This document shows, in pieces, positions 1-10,643 of a DNA stretch of 64,000 nt. Within the stretch, counting starts at the first letter, position 1. Each line of letters begins with the position of its first letter. Source of the stretch: an uncultured Campylobacter sp. (GTDB lineage Bacteria > Campylobacterota > Campylobacteria > Campylobacterales > Campylobacteraceae). Below the pieces are notes generated by a model that was not told where the DNA came from, did not search any database, and worked only from the letters and a program-made list of their open reading frames with translations. The stretch spans positions 26,425 to 90,424 of the forward strand of contig CAKVAF010000006.1 in assembly GCA_934718785.1 (NCBI GenBank), read 5' to 3'. Made by a program: the position numbers and the translations under genes.

Positions 1-1014
1 GCCATCAATAGCAAAAAGCTTTTGATATTGCTTGATAATGGCATTTTTAGGCTCTGTTAAAATGCGCACCATATCTTCTTGGCTTAATTCATTTAAACTG
101 GCTATCACATGCAAGCGCCCTATAAGCTCAGGAATAAGTCCAAAATGCACCAAATCATCAGGCTCTATTTTTTCTAAAAGCTTTTCTTTATCCTTTTTAT
201 TTCCTTCTTCAAAAAAGCCCACGACCTTATCTCCTGCTTTGCGTTTAAGGATAGTCTCAAGCCCGTCAAATGCGCCCCCGCAGACAAAAAGTATATTTGA
301 GGTATCAATTTGAATGAAATCTTGATTAGGGTGCTTGCGGCCCCCTTTTGGCGGGATATTGACCAAGCTTCCCTCGATGATTTTTAGCAAAGCTTGCTGC
401 ACACCCTCGCCGCTGACATCGCGCGTTATGGAGCGGTTTTCACTCATTCTAGCGATTTTATCAATCTCATCGATGAAAACAATGCCCATTTGCGCCTTTT
501 CTACATCTCCATTTGCAGCTTGCAAAAGCCTTGTGAGTATATTTTCGACATCTTCTCCCACATAGCCAGCTTCTGTTAAAGAAGTCGCATCACAAATGGC
601 AATAGGCACTTCTAAAAAACGCGCCAAAGTTTGAGCTAGCAAAGTCTTGCCGCTGCCTGTTGGACCCACAAGCAAGATATTTGATTTAAAAAGCTCGGTA
701 TCATCATTGTTAAAATCAGCCTTAAAAAGCCTTTTGTAGTGATTATAAACGCCCACGCTAAAGATCTTTTTTGCTCTATCTTGGCCGATGACATATTTAT
801 CCAGCTGAGCCTTTAGCTCTTTGGGTGTGATGTCCTTAAAATTTGGCTTTTGCTGTTTTTCTTCATTTAAAGAAAATTGATTTTCTTCGCCAAAAATAAT
901 CTTATAAGCACCCTCAACACAGTACTCACAAATAAAAGCATCGCTTTTTTCATTTGTTAGCACCCTGCGTGTAGGAGCTTCAAGCCCTGCACAAAAACTG
1001 CATTTTTTACTCAT
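1..1014 (-). CDS. clpX: ATP-dependent Clp protease ATP-binding subunit ClpX (3' end beyond the window)
   Basis: ClpX is the AAA+ unfoldase that feeds substrates to ClpP in the cytosol. About 338 residues are visible from the ATG at 1014; the rest lies outside the window. The N-terminus has a zinc-binding-domain pattern (CSFCAG then CEYC). It is followed by the Walker [11 protein letters not shown], Walker [10 protein letters not shown] and the sequence [16 protein letters not shown], all typical of ClpX. The start codon overlaps the lpxA stop as ATGA (1014-1011), so it is translationally coupled to lpxA in an fabZ-lpxA-clpX run. Identity is certain from motifs; only the C-terminus is unseen. 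Confidence 0.96.
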   Translation of the reverse strand, partial: MSKKCSFCAGLEAPTRRVLTNEKSDAFICEYCVEGAYKIIFGEENQFSLNEEKQQKPNFKDITPKELKAQLDKYVIGQDRAKKIFSVGVYNHYKRLFKADFNNDDTELFKSNILLVGPTGSGKTLLAQTLARFLEVPIAICDATSLTEAGYVGEDVENILTRLLQAANGDVEKAQMGIVFIDEIDKIARMSENRSITRDVSGEGVQQALLKIIEGSLVNIPPKGGRKHPNQDFIQIDTSNILFVCGGAFDGLETILKRKAGDKVVGFFEEGNKKDKEKLLEKIEPDDLVHFGLIPELIGRLHVIASLNELSQEDMVRILTEPKNAIIKQYQKLFAIDG

Positions 1015-1796
1015 TCTTTGCCCCTGTAAATAGGAATTCCCCTTTTTGTATTTAAGATAAATTCGCACATTTTTTTTATATGTTTGTTCTCATTTTCTTT
1101 AAGTAAATGGCTCGCATTTTCTTTCAAATCCCCACTTTTAAACAAGAATTTATAGGCTTTATTGATCGTTTCGACCTCTTCTTTATCAAAACGTCTGCGA
1201 ATGCCTACTAAATTTAAGCTTCGAATACTCGCACGGTTTCCCTCAGCCAAGCAAAAAGGCACTATATCTTGAGAAAGAGCCGAAGCTCCCGCTATCATCG
1301 CACTTTCACCCACTTTGACAAATTGATGAATAGGCGTCAGTCCGCCCACGACGACATAGTCTGCTAACTCCACATGCCCTGCTAAAGTGGCGTTATTTGC
1401 TAAAATGATATTGTTTCCAAGCAAACAGTCATGCGCGATATGACAATACGCCATAATAAAGGCATTATCGCCAATTTTTGTAAAGCCATCGCCCTTTGCT
1501 GTGCCCGAATTAATCGTGGCAAATTCTCTTATCACAGCGTTTTTACCGATAATCACGCCTGTTTTTTGCTCATCTTTGTAAGAAATATCTTGTGGGATAT
1601 CGCCCACGATAGCATAAGAAAACACGCGGCTAAAATCGCCCAGGCTGGTATTTGCCAAAATTCTAGCACCTTGTTTTATGGTGCAAGCATTGCCAATATG
1701 AGCTTCTTTGCTGATATAAGCATAGGCTTCAATAACACAGTCATCGCCTATAATAGCACCATCTTCAATCACTGCACTTGGATGAATATTTTTCAT
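1011..1796 (-). CDS. lpxA: Acyl-ACP--UDP-N-acetylglucosamine O-acyltransferase LpxA
   Basis: LpxA performs the first step of lipid A synthesis, moving a hydroxyacyl chain from ACP to UDP-GlcNAc. The 261-residue protein matches the family length. The first two thirds are left-handed beta-helix hexapeptide repeats ([LIV]-G-x4 pattern, for example ending in [13 protein letters not shown] and [16 protein letters not shown]). The catalytic-histidine region is [15 protein letters not shown]. The helical C-terminus begins near NLVGIRRRF. It lies 45 bases after fabZ and overlaps clpX by four bases, so fabZ and lpxA probably share a transcript and balance acyl-chain supply for lipid A. Confidence 0.97.
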   Translation of the reverse strand: MKNIHPSAVIEDGAIIGDDCVIEAYAYISKEAHIGNACTIKQGARILANTSLGDFSRVFSYAIVGDIPQDISYKDEQKTGVIIGKNAVIREFATINSGTAKGDGFTKIGDNAFIMAYCHIAHDCLLGNNIILANNATLAGHVELADYVVVGGLTPIHQFVKVGESAMIAGASALSQDIVPFCLAEGNRASIRSLNLVGIRRRFDKEEVETINKAYKFLFKSGDLKENASHLLKENENKHIKKMCEFILNTKRGIPIYRGKE

Positions 1797-1841
1797 TTTT
1801 TAACTTTATTTATACAAATTTTATACATTTTTACAAAGCTT

Positions 1842-2282
1842 TTATCTATCTACAATCATCGCTTTAAGCTCGGCTTCAGCCACCAAAGCACTATCTACAA
1901 AGGCTTTTCCCTCAAAAATCCAAAGTGCACCACGGTTTTTAAGCACGCGCATTTCATACTCAAGCTTATCTCCTACGCGCACGGGATTTCTAAACTTAGC
2001 CTTATCAATACCTGTAAAATAAACAACTTTTTCTTTAGGATCGACTTTATCTTCTATACTTTCAAAGGCTAGCACGCCTCCTGTTTGAGCCATACCCTCT
2101 AAGATTAAAACACCCGGATAAATAGGATGATTTGGAAAATGTCCCATAAAAACAGCATCGCTTATAGAAATGTTTTTAAAACCACGCACAACAACGCCTT
2201 TTTCAAGCTCTGTAATTCTATCGACAAGTAAAAAAGGATAGCGATGTGGCAGAATTTGTTGAATTTGCATAATATCAAACAT
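1842..2282 (-). CDS. fabZ: 3-hydroxyacyl-[acyl-carrier-protein] dehydratase FabZ
   Basis: FabZ dehydrates 3-hydroxyacyl-ACP in fatty-acid elongation, acting as a hot-dog-fold dimer. The motif [12 protein letters not shown] near the N-terminus and [20 protein letters not shown] (catalytic His and Glu region) are diagnostic. I chose the ATG at 2282 (product starting [14 protein letters not shown], 146 residues). A GGGAG ribosome site sits 8 bases upstream at 2291-2295, and the length matches the family; an upstream ATG at 2309 would add nine unconserved residues. It is the first gene of the fabZ-lpxA-clpX run. Confidence 0.96.
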   Translation of the reverse strand: MFDIMQIQQILPHRYPFLLVDRITELEKGVVVRGFKNISISDAVFMGHFPNHPIYPGVLILEGMAQTGGVLAFESIEDKVDPKEKVVYFTGIDKAKFRNPVRVGDKLEYEMRVLKNRGALWIFEGKAFVDSALVAEAELKAMIVDR

Positions 2283-2468
2283 AAATGAAGCTCCCTGAAA
2301 AAATGACATTTTAGCAAAAAATCTTTAAGCTAGAGTTAATTTTAAGACAAATATAGAGAATTTATGCATAAAAATCTTTAAAAAGCAAAAAATTCTTAAA
2401 AAATTTTTTTAATGCTAGATTTAATTTATTTTGTTATCATTAAATTTTAATTTATCAAGGAAATTACG

Positions 2469-3026
2469 ATGAAAAACACCGAATTTAAAGAAAAAAATCC
2501 AAAAAAAACCTTTTGGCCTTATGGCATTTTACTCTCGCTCTTTGCTATCGTGCTAGCGTGCGTGGCGACCATTGTTTTTGCGAGCAATTATCCTGTTTAT
2601 GAGGATGAGTATTTTTTTGAAAAATATCAAAATGTCAAAGATGATTTTAAAAGTATAGAGGATGCGCAAAAGAAATTTGATGAAAATTTTGCTTTAAGCC
2701 TAAATTTAAATGAGGCCAAAGATAAGAAAAATAGAGCTTTTTACATCCTTGATGAAAATATCATGCAAATTTCTTTTACTTTAAAGCAAAAGGCGCAAAA
2801 TGTGGACTTTAAGGATCTAAACGCCACTTTACTTTTAACGCGCCCACACACCAGTGCGCAAAATCAAGAGCTTGAAATCACGCAAGCTAAGAGCGATTTG
2901 CCAGATGAAATGCTTTTAAACGCTGCTTTACCCGCGCTTGAAAAAGGGCGTTGGCAGCTTAAGCTTAAAATCGCTCAAAATGCGGATAGTATAGGATTTT
3001 TTACTTTTAATATGAGCGTTCAATGA
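2469..3026 (+). CDS. FixH/CcoH-like membrane-anchored protein
   Basis: This 185-residue protein has a short charged N-terminus, one transmembrane helix at about residues 18-38 (ILLSLFAIVLACVATIVFAS), then a periplasmic domain ending in a beta-rich stretch (GRWQLKLKIAQNADSIGFF). This layout fits the FixH/CcoH family, whose members help assemble cbb3 cytochrome oxidase. C. jejuni has, from memory, a similar gene directly before addB. AAGGA precedes the ATG at a normal distance. The stop overlaps the addB start as ATGA, so the two are coupled although their functions seem unrelated. The assignment rests on topology and context, with no catalytic motif to confirm it. Confidence 0.6.
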   Translation: MKNTEFKEKNPKKTFWPYGILLSLFAIVLACVATIVFASNYPVYEDEYFFEKYQNVKDDFKSIEDAQKKFDENFALSLNLNEAKDKKNRAFYILDENIMQISFTLKQKAQNVDFKDLNATLLLTRPHTSAQNQELEITQAKSDLPDEMLLNAALPALEKGRWQLKLKIAQNADSIGFFTFNMSVQ

Positions 3027-5524
3027 AGCTCATCATTTTTAGTTCTACGCGCTCGGTGCGTGAGTTTTACGAGCAAGCAAAGAGCGAAAATGCGCTTTTG
3101 CCTAAGGCGATGAGTTTGGGCGAGTTTTTAGAGCGCGTTTTGTTGTGTAAAGATACGCATAAAAGGCGCGCGAGTAAATATGAAGCCTTGCTTTTAATGC
3201 AAAAAGCGTGTTTGGAGTGCAAAAAAAGCGAAGAAGTGCTGAAAATCCCTAGCAATTTTTTTGCCTTTTTGAAAAATTATGAATATTTATTTTCTTTTTT
3301 TAATGAGCTTGTTTTAGCGCAAAAAAGCGTGCAAGATATTAGGATTAAGGATGCTTACGCGCTTTTTGATGAGCATTTAGACATTTTAGATGAGCTTTTT
3401 AAAATTTATCTTTTTAAGCTTGATGAAGTCGGGCTTTATGATGATTTGAGCCTGAAATTAAATTATGCTTTAAATTTAGACTTTTTAGATGAGTTTAGCG
3501 AGCTTGTTTTTCATTTGGATGGCTTTTTAAACGCTTTTGATGAAGAGCTTTGGCGTGAAATTTCAAAGCACATTGAGACAAAAATCATTTTAAAAACAAG
3601 CAAATTTAATATGGAACTTTTTTCAAATTTAAGCCTTTTTGAGAATTTAAATTTAAGTAAAAATAAAATTTATGAGCTTGATTTGAGCCAAAACAAACTT
3701 TTAAGCGAAAAAAGCTTTGATTATAAAGCAGATAAAATCAAGCTTAAAGCCTTTGAGCTTCGCAGTCTTCAAGCCAGCTTTGTTTTTAATGAAATCAGCG
3801 AATTTGTAAGAAGCGGCATTGAGAGTGATAAAATCGCGCTTATCGTGCCTGATGAGGAGTTTTGCGAGCTTTTAAGGCTTTTTGACAAAAACAATATGCT
3901 TAATTTTGCTAGCGGTATTAATATCGCGCAAAGTCTTTTTTACCAGCGTTTTAACGCGCTTTTTAATGCTCTTTGTGCGCCTAGTTTTGCGTATGATGAA
4001 AGAGATTTTAAGGCTTATTTTGAAAGCGAAGAAAGCGTTTTTGATATCAATAATACCGCGCTAAAAATCTTTGGGCTTGAAAATTTCAAAGAATTTAAAG
4101 AAAAATTTCATCAAAAAGCTAATTTCACGCATTTTGAAAATTTCATCAAAGAGCTTTTAAAAAGCGAAAATACAGAGCTTTGCAACAAGATTAATGAGGA
4201 GCTTTTTTATATCAAAAGTTTGCTTAAGGAAAATGAATTAAGCCTTAAGGAGCTTTTTGAGCTTTTTTTAATGCAGATAAAGAGTATTCGTCTTAGTCAT
4301 GTAAATGGCGGTGCGGTGCGTGTTTTAGGGCTTTTAGAAGGGCGTAATTTAAGCTTTGAGGGGCTCATTATCGTGGATTTTAATGAAGAGTTCATCCCTA
4401 AACAAAGCGTAAATTCAATGTTTTTAAACGATAAAGTGCGAAAAAGTGCCGGGCTGATCAGCTTTGAAAAACGGCTAAACTTACAAAGATTTTATTATGA
4501 AAGCTTGATTAAAAATGCAAGTAAAATCAGCATTTGCTACACGCAAAATGAAGAAAGCGTGAAAAGTAGGCTACTTGATGAGCTTGAGATTGATCCTGAG
4601 TTTGATAAAATTTCTTTAAATTCTTATTTGCAGGCTTTAAGCTTAGATTATGAGCCAAGAAGCCTTGATTTAACGCCTTTAAATCCTCCACAAATGCGCT
4701 TTAATCTTTTTGCCAAAGCCCTTTCAAATTCGCGCTTTGAAAGCTTTGTAAAGCATAAAAGAACCTTTTTTTACAAACATATCTTAAAAATCCCTGAAGC
4801 ACGCGCATTAAGCCTAGAGCCAAGCAAGCTTGAGCAGGGGATATTTTTGCATTCTTTGCTTGAAGAGTATTATCAAAAAGGGCAGGATTTTTTTGATGAG
4901 AAGGCCTTTGTGAAACTCTTAGATAAAAAGACTTTTAAGCCTTTTTCAAGGCTTGAGCTTGAAATTTTAAAACTCGAGATTAAAGGCTTTTCTCAAATTC
5001 AAAACGCACATTTTGCGCAAGGCTTTAGAGTGCTTGAGAGTGAGCTAGATTTTAATAAAAGTCCCCATGAGTTTATGCTTTTAAACGGCGTTAAAATCAA
5101 GCTTTGCGGTAAGATTGATAGAGTGGATATAAAAGGTGCGGATAAAGAAAAAATCATTTCGCTCAGTTTAAATACGCCAAACTCTCAAAACAATTCGAGT
5201 TTAATCACGCAAGCAAATAATGAAAATTTAATCGCTTCAAAGGGTGCAAATCTTTTTATTTTTGATTATAAAAGTGGTAAATTACCCGATACTAGCTCCT
5301 TTCAACTCGCCTTTTATAAAGCACTTTTAAACGCGCCAGAAGCTAGGGCTTGCTTTTATTCTTTCAAGCAAAACAGCGCACAATATGTAGGCAAAAGCTT
5401 TAATGAGCTTGAAAAAGCACTTTTAGAAAGCTTTGAAGAGTGTCAAAAAGAAGTGCTTTTTGAAAATGCAAAGCATAACGAGCATTGTGCTTATAAACTC
5501 ATCTATGCAAAGGATGTCAAATGA
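3023..5524 (+). CDS. addB: AddB-type subunit of the AddAB helicase-nuclease
   Basis: The 833-residue protein pairs with the next gene to process double-strand breaks for recombination. The N-terminal helicase-like part has no recognisable Walker A motif, as expected for epsilonproteobacterial AddB. The C-terminus carries a RecB-family PD-(D/E)xK nuclease: a histidine region EQGIFLHSLLEEYY (about residue 610), the acidic CGKIDRVD (about 696) and DYKSGK (about 747), followed by the QLAFYKALL helix. It overlaps fixH upstream and addA downstream by ATGA, giving a tightly coupled trio. I saw no iron-sulphur cysteine cluster of the Bacillus AddB kind. Confidence 0.88.
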   Translation: MKLIIFSSTRSVREFYEQAKSENALLPKAMSLGEFLERVLLCKDTHKRRASKYEALLLMQKACLECKKSEEVLKIPSNFFAFLKNYEYLFSFFNELVLAQKSVQDIRIKDAYALFDEHLDILDELFKIYLFKLDEVGLYDDLSLKLNYALNLDFLDEFSELVFHLDGFLNAFDEELWREISKHIETKIILKTSKFNMELFSNLSLFENLNLSKNKIYELDLSQNKLLSEKSFDYKADKIKLKAFELRSLQASFVFNEISEFVRSGIESDKIALIVPDEEFCELLRLFDKNNMLNFASGINIAQSLFYQRFNALFNALCAPSFAYDERDFKAYFESEESVFDINNTALKIFGLENFKEFKEKFHQKANFTHFENFIKELLKSENTELCNKINEELFYIKSLLKENELSLKELFELFLMQIKSIRLSHVNGGAVRVLGLLEGRNLSFEGLIIVDFNEEFIPKQSVNSMFLNDKVRKSAGLISFEKRLNLQRFYYESLIKNASKISICYTQNEESVKSRLLDELEIDPEFDKISLNSYLQALSLDYEPRSLDLTPLNPPQMRFNLFAKALSNSRFESFVKHKRTFFYKHILKIPEARALSLEPSKLEQGIFLHSLLEEYYQKGQDFFDEKAFVKLLDKKTFKPFSRLELEILKLEIKGFSQIQNAHFAQGFRVLESELDFNKSPHEFMLLNGVKIKLCGKIDRVDIKGADKEKIISLSLNTPNSQNNSSLITQANNENLIASKGANLFIFDYKSGKLPDTSSFQLAFYKALLNAPEARACFYSFKQNSAQYVGKSFNELEKALLESFEECQKEVLFENAKHNEHCAYKLIYAKDVK

Positions 5525-8310
5525 GCTTTGAGCCCTTTTTAGCCCTAGAAGCCAGTGCTGGTAGTGGAAAAACCTTTGCTCTTAGCGTTCGCTTTGTCGC
5601 TCTTATTTTAAAGGGTGCTAGAGTGAGCGAAATTTTAGCGCTGACTTTTTCAAAAAAAGCCACAAACGAGATGAAAGAGCGCATTATCGATACTTTTTTA
5701 AATTTAAAAAAAGAAGACAAGAAAAACGAGCTTAACGCTCTTTGCGCGCTTTTAGAAAAGAGTGAGAGCGAAATTTTAGCGCTTAGAGATTTGAAAAAAG
5801 AAGAGTTTTTAAGAAGCGATTTAAAGATTTTTACCTTTGATAGCTTTTTTGCTAAGATTTTGCGCGCTTTTTCTTTAAATTTAGGGCTGATGAGCGATTT
5901 TGAAATCAGCGAAGAAGAGCTTGACACCCAAGCGCTTTTTATCAAGTGTTTGAGCCAAAGCGAGCTTGAGAGTTTAGCTCTTTATATGCAAAAAGTGGAT
6001 CATCGTTTTTTAGATGATTTAGAAATTTTATACAAAAATGCCTTTAAAGATGAGGTCAAAGCCGCGCTAGAGCCTAGTTTAGAGCCTGTCAAAACGGCAT
6101 TTTTTGAGCTTAAAGACTACGCGCTCAGTCTTAGCCAAAATACACATTTAACAAACAATTTTGAGTTTAAAACGGATGAGTTTTCACCAAATGAGCTTTG
6201 TGATCATGCTATCATTAAGGATTTAAACAAAAATTATTTTAAGATTTTTATAAACGATGAGATTTTTTTAAAAAAACGACAAAATTTAATTGACGCTCTC
6301 AACGCCTACGCTAATGCGCTTGAAACCTTTAAAATCCATCAAATTCAAAGCCTTTTAGAAAAATATAAATTCGCAAAAAACGCCTTAAATAAAGAAAAAA
6401 ACACCCTTTCATTCAAAGATGTGGCTTTAAATGTCTATGAATTAAGCCAGCAAGAAGGCTTTAGCGATCTTGTGTATTTTCATTTAGACGCGCAAATTTC
6501 GCATTTACTCATCGATGAGTTTCAAGATACAGATTTCATTCAATATGAAATTTTAAAGCCTTTAATCAGCGAGCTGGTCTCTGGCAAGGGCGCTAAAGAG
6601 TGGCGCAGCTTTTTTTATGTGGGCGATAAAAAACAAAGCATTTATGGCTTTAGGGGTGGCAAAAAGGAGCTTTTTGATAAATTGCAGCAAGATTTTCCAC
6701 AAATCAAGCTTGAAAAACTTGATACAAATTACCGAAGTGGCGCGCTTTTGGTGGATTTTGTCAATGAAGTGTTTAAAAACAAATATAAAGGCTATAAACC
6801 ACAAAAAAGCGTGAATTTAGGCGGATTTATCAAAATCACTATGAGCGAAAACTCATCTCAAACGCCTAAAAATTGTATGTTTGAAGCGGCTTTAAAAGAG
6901 CTTGAGTTTTTAAAGCTTAAGGGTGCGAATTTAAACAAAACCGCGATTTTATGCTGGCAAAATAAAGAAGCTGATGAGCTTGTCGCCTTTTTAAAAGAAA
7001 GAAATTTCAAAGCCTACACGCAAAGTAATATTTTGCTTGAGAAAAAAGCAAACATTTGCGTGCTGCTTGAGTATGCGAAATACTGCATTTTTGGCGATTT
7101 GCTTTATTTAGAAAATGTCAAAGCACTTTTAAATCCTGCTTTTTTGATCGAGCAAGAGCAGCTCAATAGAATCTTAAAAACAAAAACAAAGCCAAAGCTT
7201 TTCATCCCAGCAAGGCTTGAGCTAAGATTAAACGAAAATCCAGCTCAAATTTGTCTTTATTTGGCTAAAAAATTAAAGCTAAATCTTGCCGATAGCGCGC
7301 TCATTCAATACCTAGAATACGCAAGAAGCAAAGAAAACTTTTTAGAACTTTTATTTGAGCCTTGTTTAAAAAAGACTGCAAATGATGAGAATTTAGGCAT
7401 TAGCGTGATGACGGTGCATAAGTCTAAGGGGCTGGAGTTTGAAAATGTGATTTTACTAGATGCAATTTCGCAGTCTCAAAATGATAAAAGTCATTTAATG
7501 CTTGAAATTGATATTCAAAAAGGTGTGCAGCTTAAAATCAAAGATAGCATACGCCAAGCCACGAAAGAGCCAGATTTTACTCACTTTATACAAAAAAAGG
7601 AGCAAGGCGAGCTTGAAAATGACTTAAATTCGCTTTATGTGGCTTTTACGCGGGCTAAAAACGCTCTTTTTGTGATTAAAAAACACATTGCAGTTTCTAG
7701 GGTGGCAAATTATTTTGATGATGAAAAATATCTCAAGCTTGAATGCTTCGAAAAAGGCGAAATACTTCCTAGTGCTCATTCAAAAGAAGATGATAAAAGT
7801 GTTGATAAAAAACTTGAGTTTGTAAAAATCCCCACACAAACAAGCGAGAAAAATATCGCACCAAATAGCGACGCGATAAGATTTGGCGAAGCATTTCATT
7901 ATATGATGCAGCATTTAAGCTTAAAAGATTTTAGCAATTTAGAAAGGCTTAAAACGCGCATTTTCAAGCTTTATCATCATTTTTTAGATGAAAAAAGCTT
8001 AAAAGATCTCATCAATCGCGTGTGTAATTTAATCAATGAACCTAAATTTAGAGCTTTAATTAAAGATAAAGAGCATTTAAAAGAACAGCCCATAAGCTTT
8101 GAAAATCAAATTAAGCAGCTGGATTTACTTTGTTTAAGTGATGATGAAGCCTTGATTATTGATTATAAAACGGGTGAGCAGGATACTAGTGAACATCAAA
8201 CTCAGGTAAAAACTTACAAAAAGGGCATTGAAGCGATTTTACAAAAACCCAGCACAAAAGCAGTTTTGATTTATGCCTTAAAAGATGAAATTAAATTTAT
8301 TGAAATTTAA
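5521..8310 (+). CDS. addA: AddA/RecB-like UvrD-type helicase with C-terminal nuclease
   Basis: This is a superfamily 1 helicase of 929 residues. Visible motifs in order: Walker A EASAGSGKT (residues 10-18), motif II LLIDEFQDTD (about 331), motif III VGDKKQSIYGFRGG, motif IV DTNYRSG, motif V VMTVHKSKGLEFE (about 630) and motif VI LYVAFTRAKN. A RecB-type nuclease closes the protein, with LIIDYKTGEQD near residue 879 and QTQVKTYKKG after it. With AddB it should form the end-resection enzyme. Its ATG overlaps the addB TGA. The following gap to groEL holds an 8-bp hairpin that may terminate one or both transcripts. Confidence 0.92.
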   Translation: MSFEPFLALEASAGSGKTFALSVRFVALILKGARVSEILALTFSKKATNEMKERIIDTFLNLKKEDKKNELNALCALLEKSESEILALRDLKKEEFLRSDLKIFTFDSFFAKILRAFSLNLGLMSDFEISEEELDTQALFIKCLSQSELESLALYMQKVDHRFLDDLEILYKNAFKDEVKAALEPSLEPVKTAFFELKDYALSLSQNTHLTNNFEFKTDEFSPNELCDHAIIKDLNKNYFKIFINDEIFLKKRQNLIDALNAYANALETFKIHQIQSLLEKYKFAKNALNKEKNTLSFKDVALNVYELSQQEGFSDLVYFHLDAQISHLLIDEFQDTDFIQYEILKPLISELVSGKGAKEWRSFFYVGDKKQSIYGFRGGKKELFDKLQQDFPQIKLEKLDTNYRSGALLVDFVNEVFKNKYKGYKPQKSVNLGGFIKITMSENSSQTPKNCMFEAALKELEFLKLKGANLNKTAILCWQNKEADELVAFLKERNFKAYTQSNILLEKKANICVLLEYAKYCIFGDLLYLENVKALLNPAFLIEQEQLNRILKTKTKPKLFIPARLELRLNENPAQICLYLAKKLKLNLADSALIQYLEYARSKENFLELLFEPCLKKTANDENLGISVMTVHKSKGLEFENVILLDAISQSQNDKSHLMLEIDIQKGVQLKIKDSIRQATKEPDFTHFIQKKEQGELENDLNSLYVAFTRAKNALFVIKKHIAVSRVANYFDDEKYLKLECFEKGEILPSAHSKEDDKSVDKKLEFVKIPTQTSEKNIAPNSDAIRFGEAFHYMMQHLSLKDFSNLERLKTRIFKLYHHFLDEKSLKDLINRVCNLINEPKFRALIKDKEHLKEQPISFENQIKQLDLLCLSDDEALIIDYKTGEQDTSEHQTQVKTYKKGIEAILQKPSTKAVLIYALKDEIKFIEI

Positions 8311-8404
8311 ATTTTAATAAAAAATAGTAGCACAAGCGAAGCAATTCATAATTTTTAACAAAATTTCAAAATTCAAATCGGAAAGATTTTAAAGAAATAA
8401 ATAT

Positions 8405-8434
8405 GCTTGTCGCTTTGAGCTTAAAACGACAAGC
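8405..8434 (-). terminator. Hairpin between convergent addA and groEL
   Basis: GCTTGTCG at 8405-8412 pairs perfectly with CGACAAGC at 8427-8434, with a 14-base loop. On the minus strand it is followed by a T-rich stretch. A weaker dyad (AGTGTG 8441-8446 with CACACT 8473-8478) lies nearer groEL. Position between two convergent genes suggests transcription termination; neither strand has a perfect T-run directly after the stem. Confidence 0.4.
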
Positions 8435-8497
8435 GGTAAAAGTGTGCTCAATTTAAGCATTTTAAATTTAAACACACTCATATTTAAAAGGCTGAGC

Positions 8498-10138
<1,641 letters not shown>

Positions 10139-10220
10139 TTATCCTTTTAAATTTAAATTAGCCTTGCGGCTTTGATTTAAGCTTTTAAGCTTAATTTGAT
10201 TAGCTTAAACTTTTTAAGCC

Positions 10221-10481
10221 TTATTTTACAATGCCTAGCACATCATCAATGCTTAGCACGAGATATTCTTCGCTGCCAAGCTTGACTTCTGTGCCGCCGT
10301 ATTTTGCAAAAAGCACCTTGTCGCCGTCTTTAATATCGCTTACTTCCTTGCTTACAGCAATAATTTCGCCCATTAAAGGTTTTTCTTTGGCATTATCTGG
10401 TATAATTATGCCAGAAGCTGTTTTATTAGTTTCTTCCACGCGCTTAACCAAAACGCGTTTGCCTAAAGGTTGAAAATTCAT
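10221..10481 (-). CDS. groES: 10 kDa co-chaperonin GroES
   Basis: GroES caps the GroEL chamber. The 86-residue protein starts [14 protein letters not shown] and contains the conserved [14 protein letters not shown] near its end; the mobile loop region is [22 protein letters not shown] precedes the ATG at 10481. Upstream lie a CIRCE operator and a strong sigma-70 promoter, which places the operon under HrcA control. Confidence 0.97.
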   Translation of the reverse strand: MNFQPLGKRVLVKRVEETNKTASGIIIPDNAKEKPLMGEIIAVSKEVSDIKDGDKVLFAKYGGTEVKLGSEEYLVLSIDDVLGIVK

Positions 10482-10508
10482 TATTTGTCCTTTCTGTTTT
10501 AGTGGAAT

Positions 10509-10535
10509 TTATCACTCTTAACTTGTGAGTGATAA
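10509..10535 (-). promoter_or_regulatory. CIRCE operator for HrcA upstream of groES
   Basis: TTATCACTC (10509-10517), a 9-base spacer, then GAGTGATAA (10527-10535) is a perfect 9-9-9 inverted repeat. The established CIRCE consensus is TTAGCACTC-N9-GAGTGCTAA, so this copy differs only by a symmetric G-to-T/C-to-A change in each arm. It sits directly downstream of the groES -10 box, where a bound HrcA would block initiation. Confidence 0.9.
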
Positions 10536-10536
10536 A

Positions 10537-10565
10537 ATTATACACATAAAAATGAATTTTGTCAA
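10537..10565 (-). promoter_or_regulatory. Consensus sigma-70 promoter of groES-groEL
   Basis: Read on the minus strand, TTGACA (10565-10560) and TATAAT (10542-10537) are separated by exactly 17 bases. This is a full consensus promoter, rare in Campylobacter, where -35 boxes are usually weak. It overlaps the CIRCE element edge. Confidence 0.88.
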
Positions 10566-10585
10566 GACCTTAAGCAAAAAATTTA

Positions 10586-10618
10586 ATAAAACTTTAGTCA
10601 AACTTGCTAAAGTTTTAT
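10586..10618. promoter_or_regulatory. 12-9-12 perfect palindrome upstream of the AsmA-like gene
   Basis: ATAAAACTTTAG (10586-10597) and CTAAAGTTTTAT (10607-10618) are perfect inverted repeats around a 9-base spacer. The element lies 25 bases before the chosen start of the AsmA-like gene and just upstream of the groES promoter, in the divergent interval. It could be an operator or a 5' UTR hairpin. It is not CIRCE, although arm spacing is the same. Confidence 0.5.
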
Positions 10619-10643
10619 AAATAAAATGATGAAAGGTTGTGAG

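Noticed and set aside
1431..2072. 213-codon plus-strand frame across lpxA and fabZ
   Set aside because: Crosses two certain genes on the other strand and has no protein family features.
5517..5945. 142-codon minus-strand frame opposite addA
   Set aside because: Low-complexity Ser/Lys/Phe antisense translation of addA; no own promoter or ribosome site.
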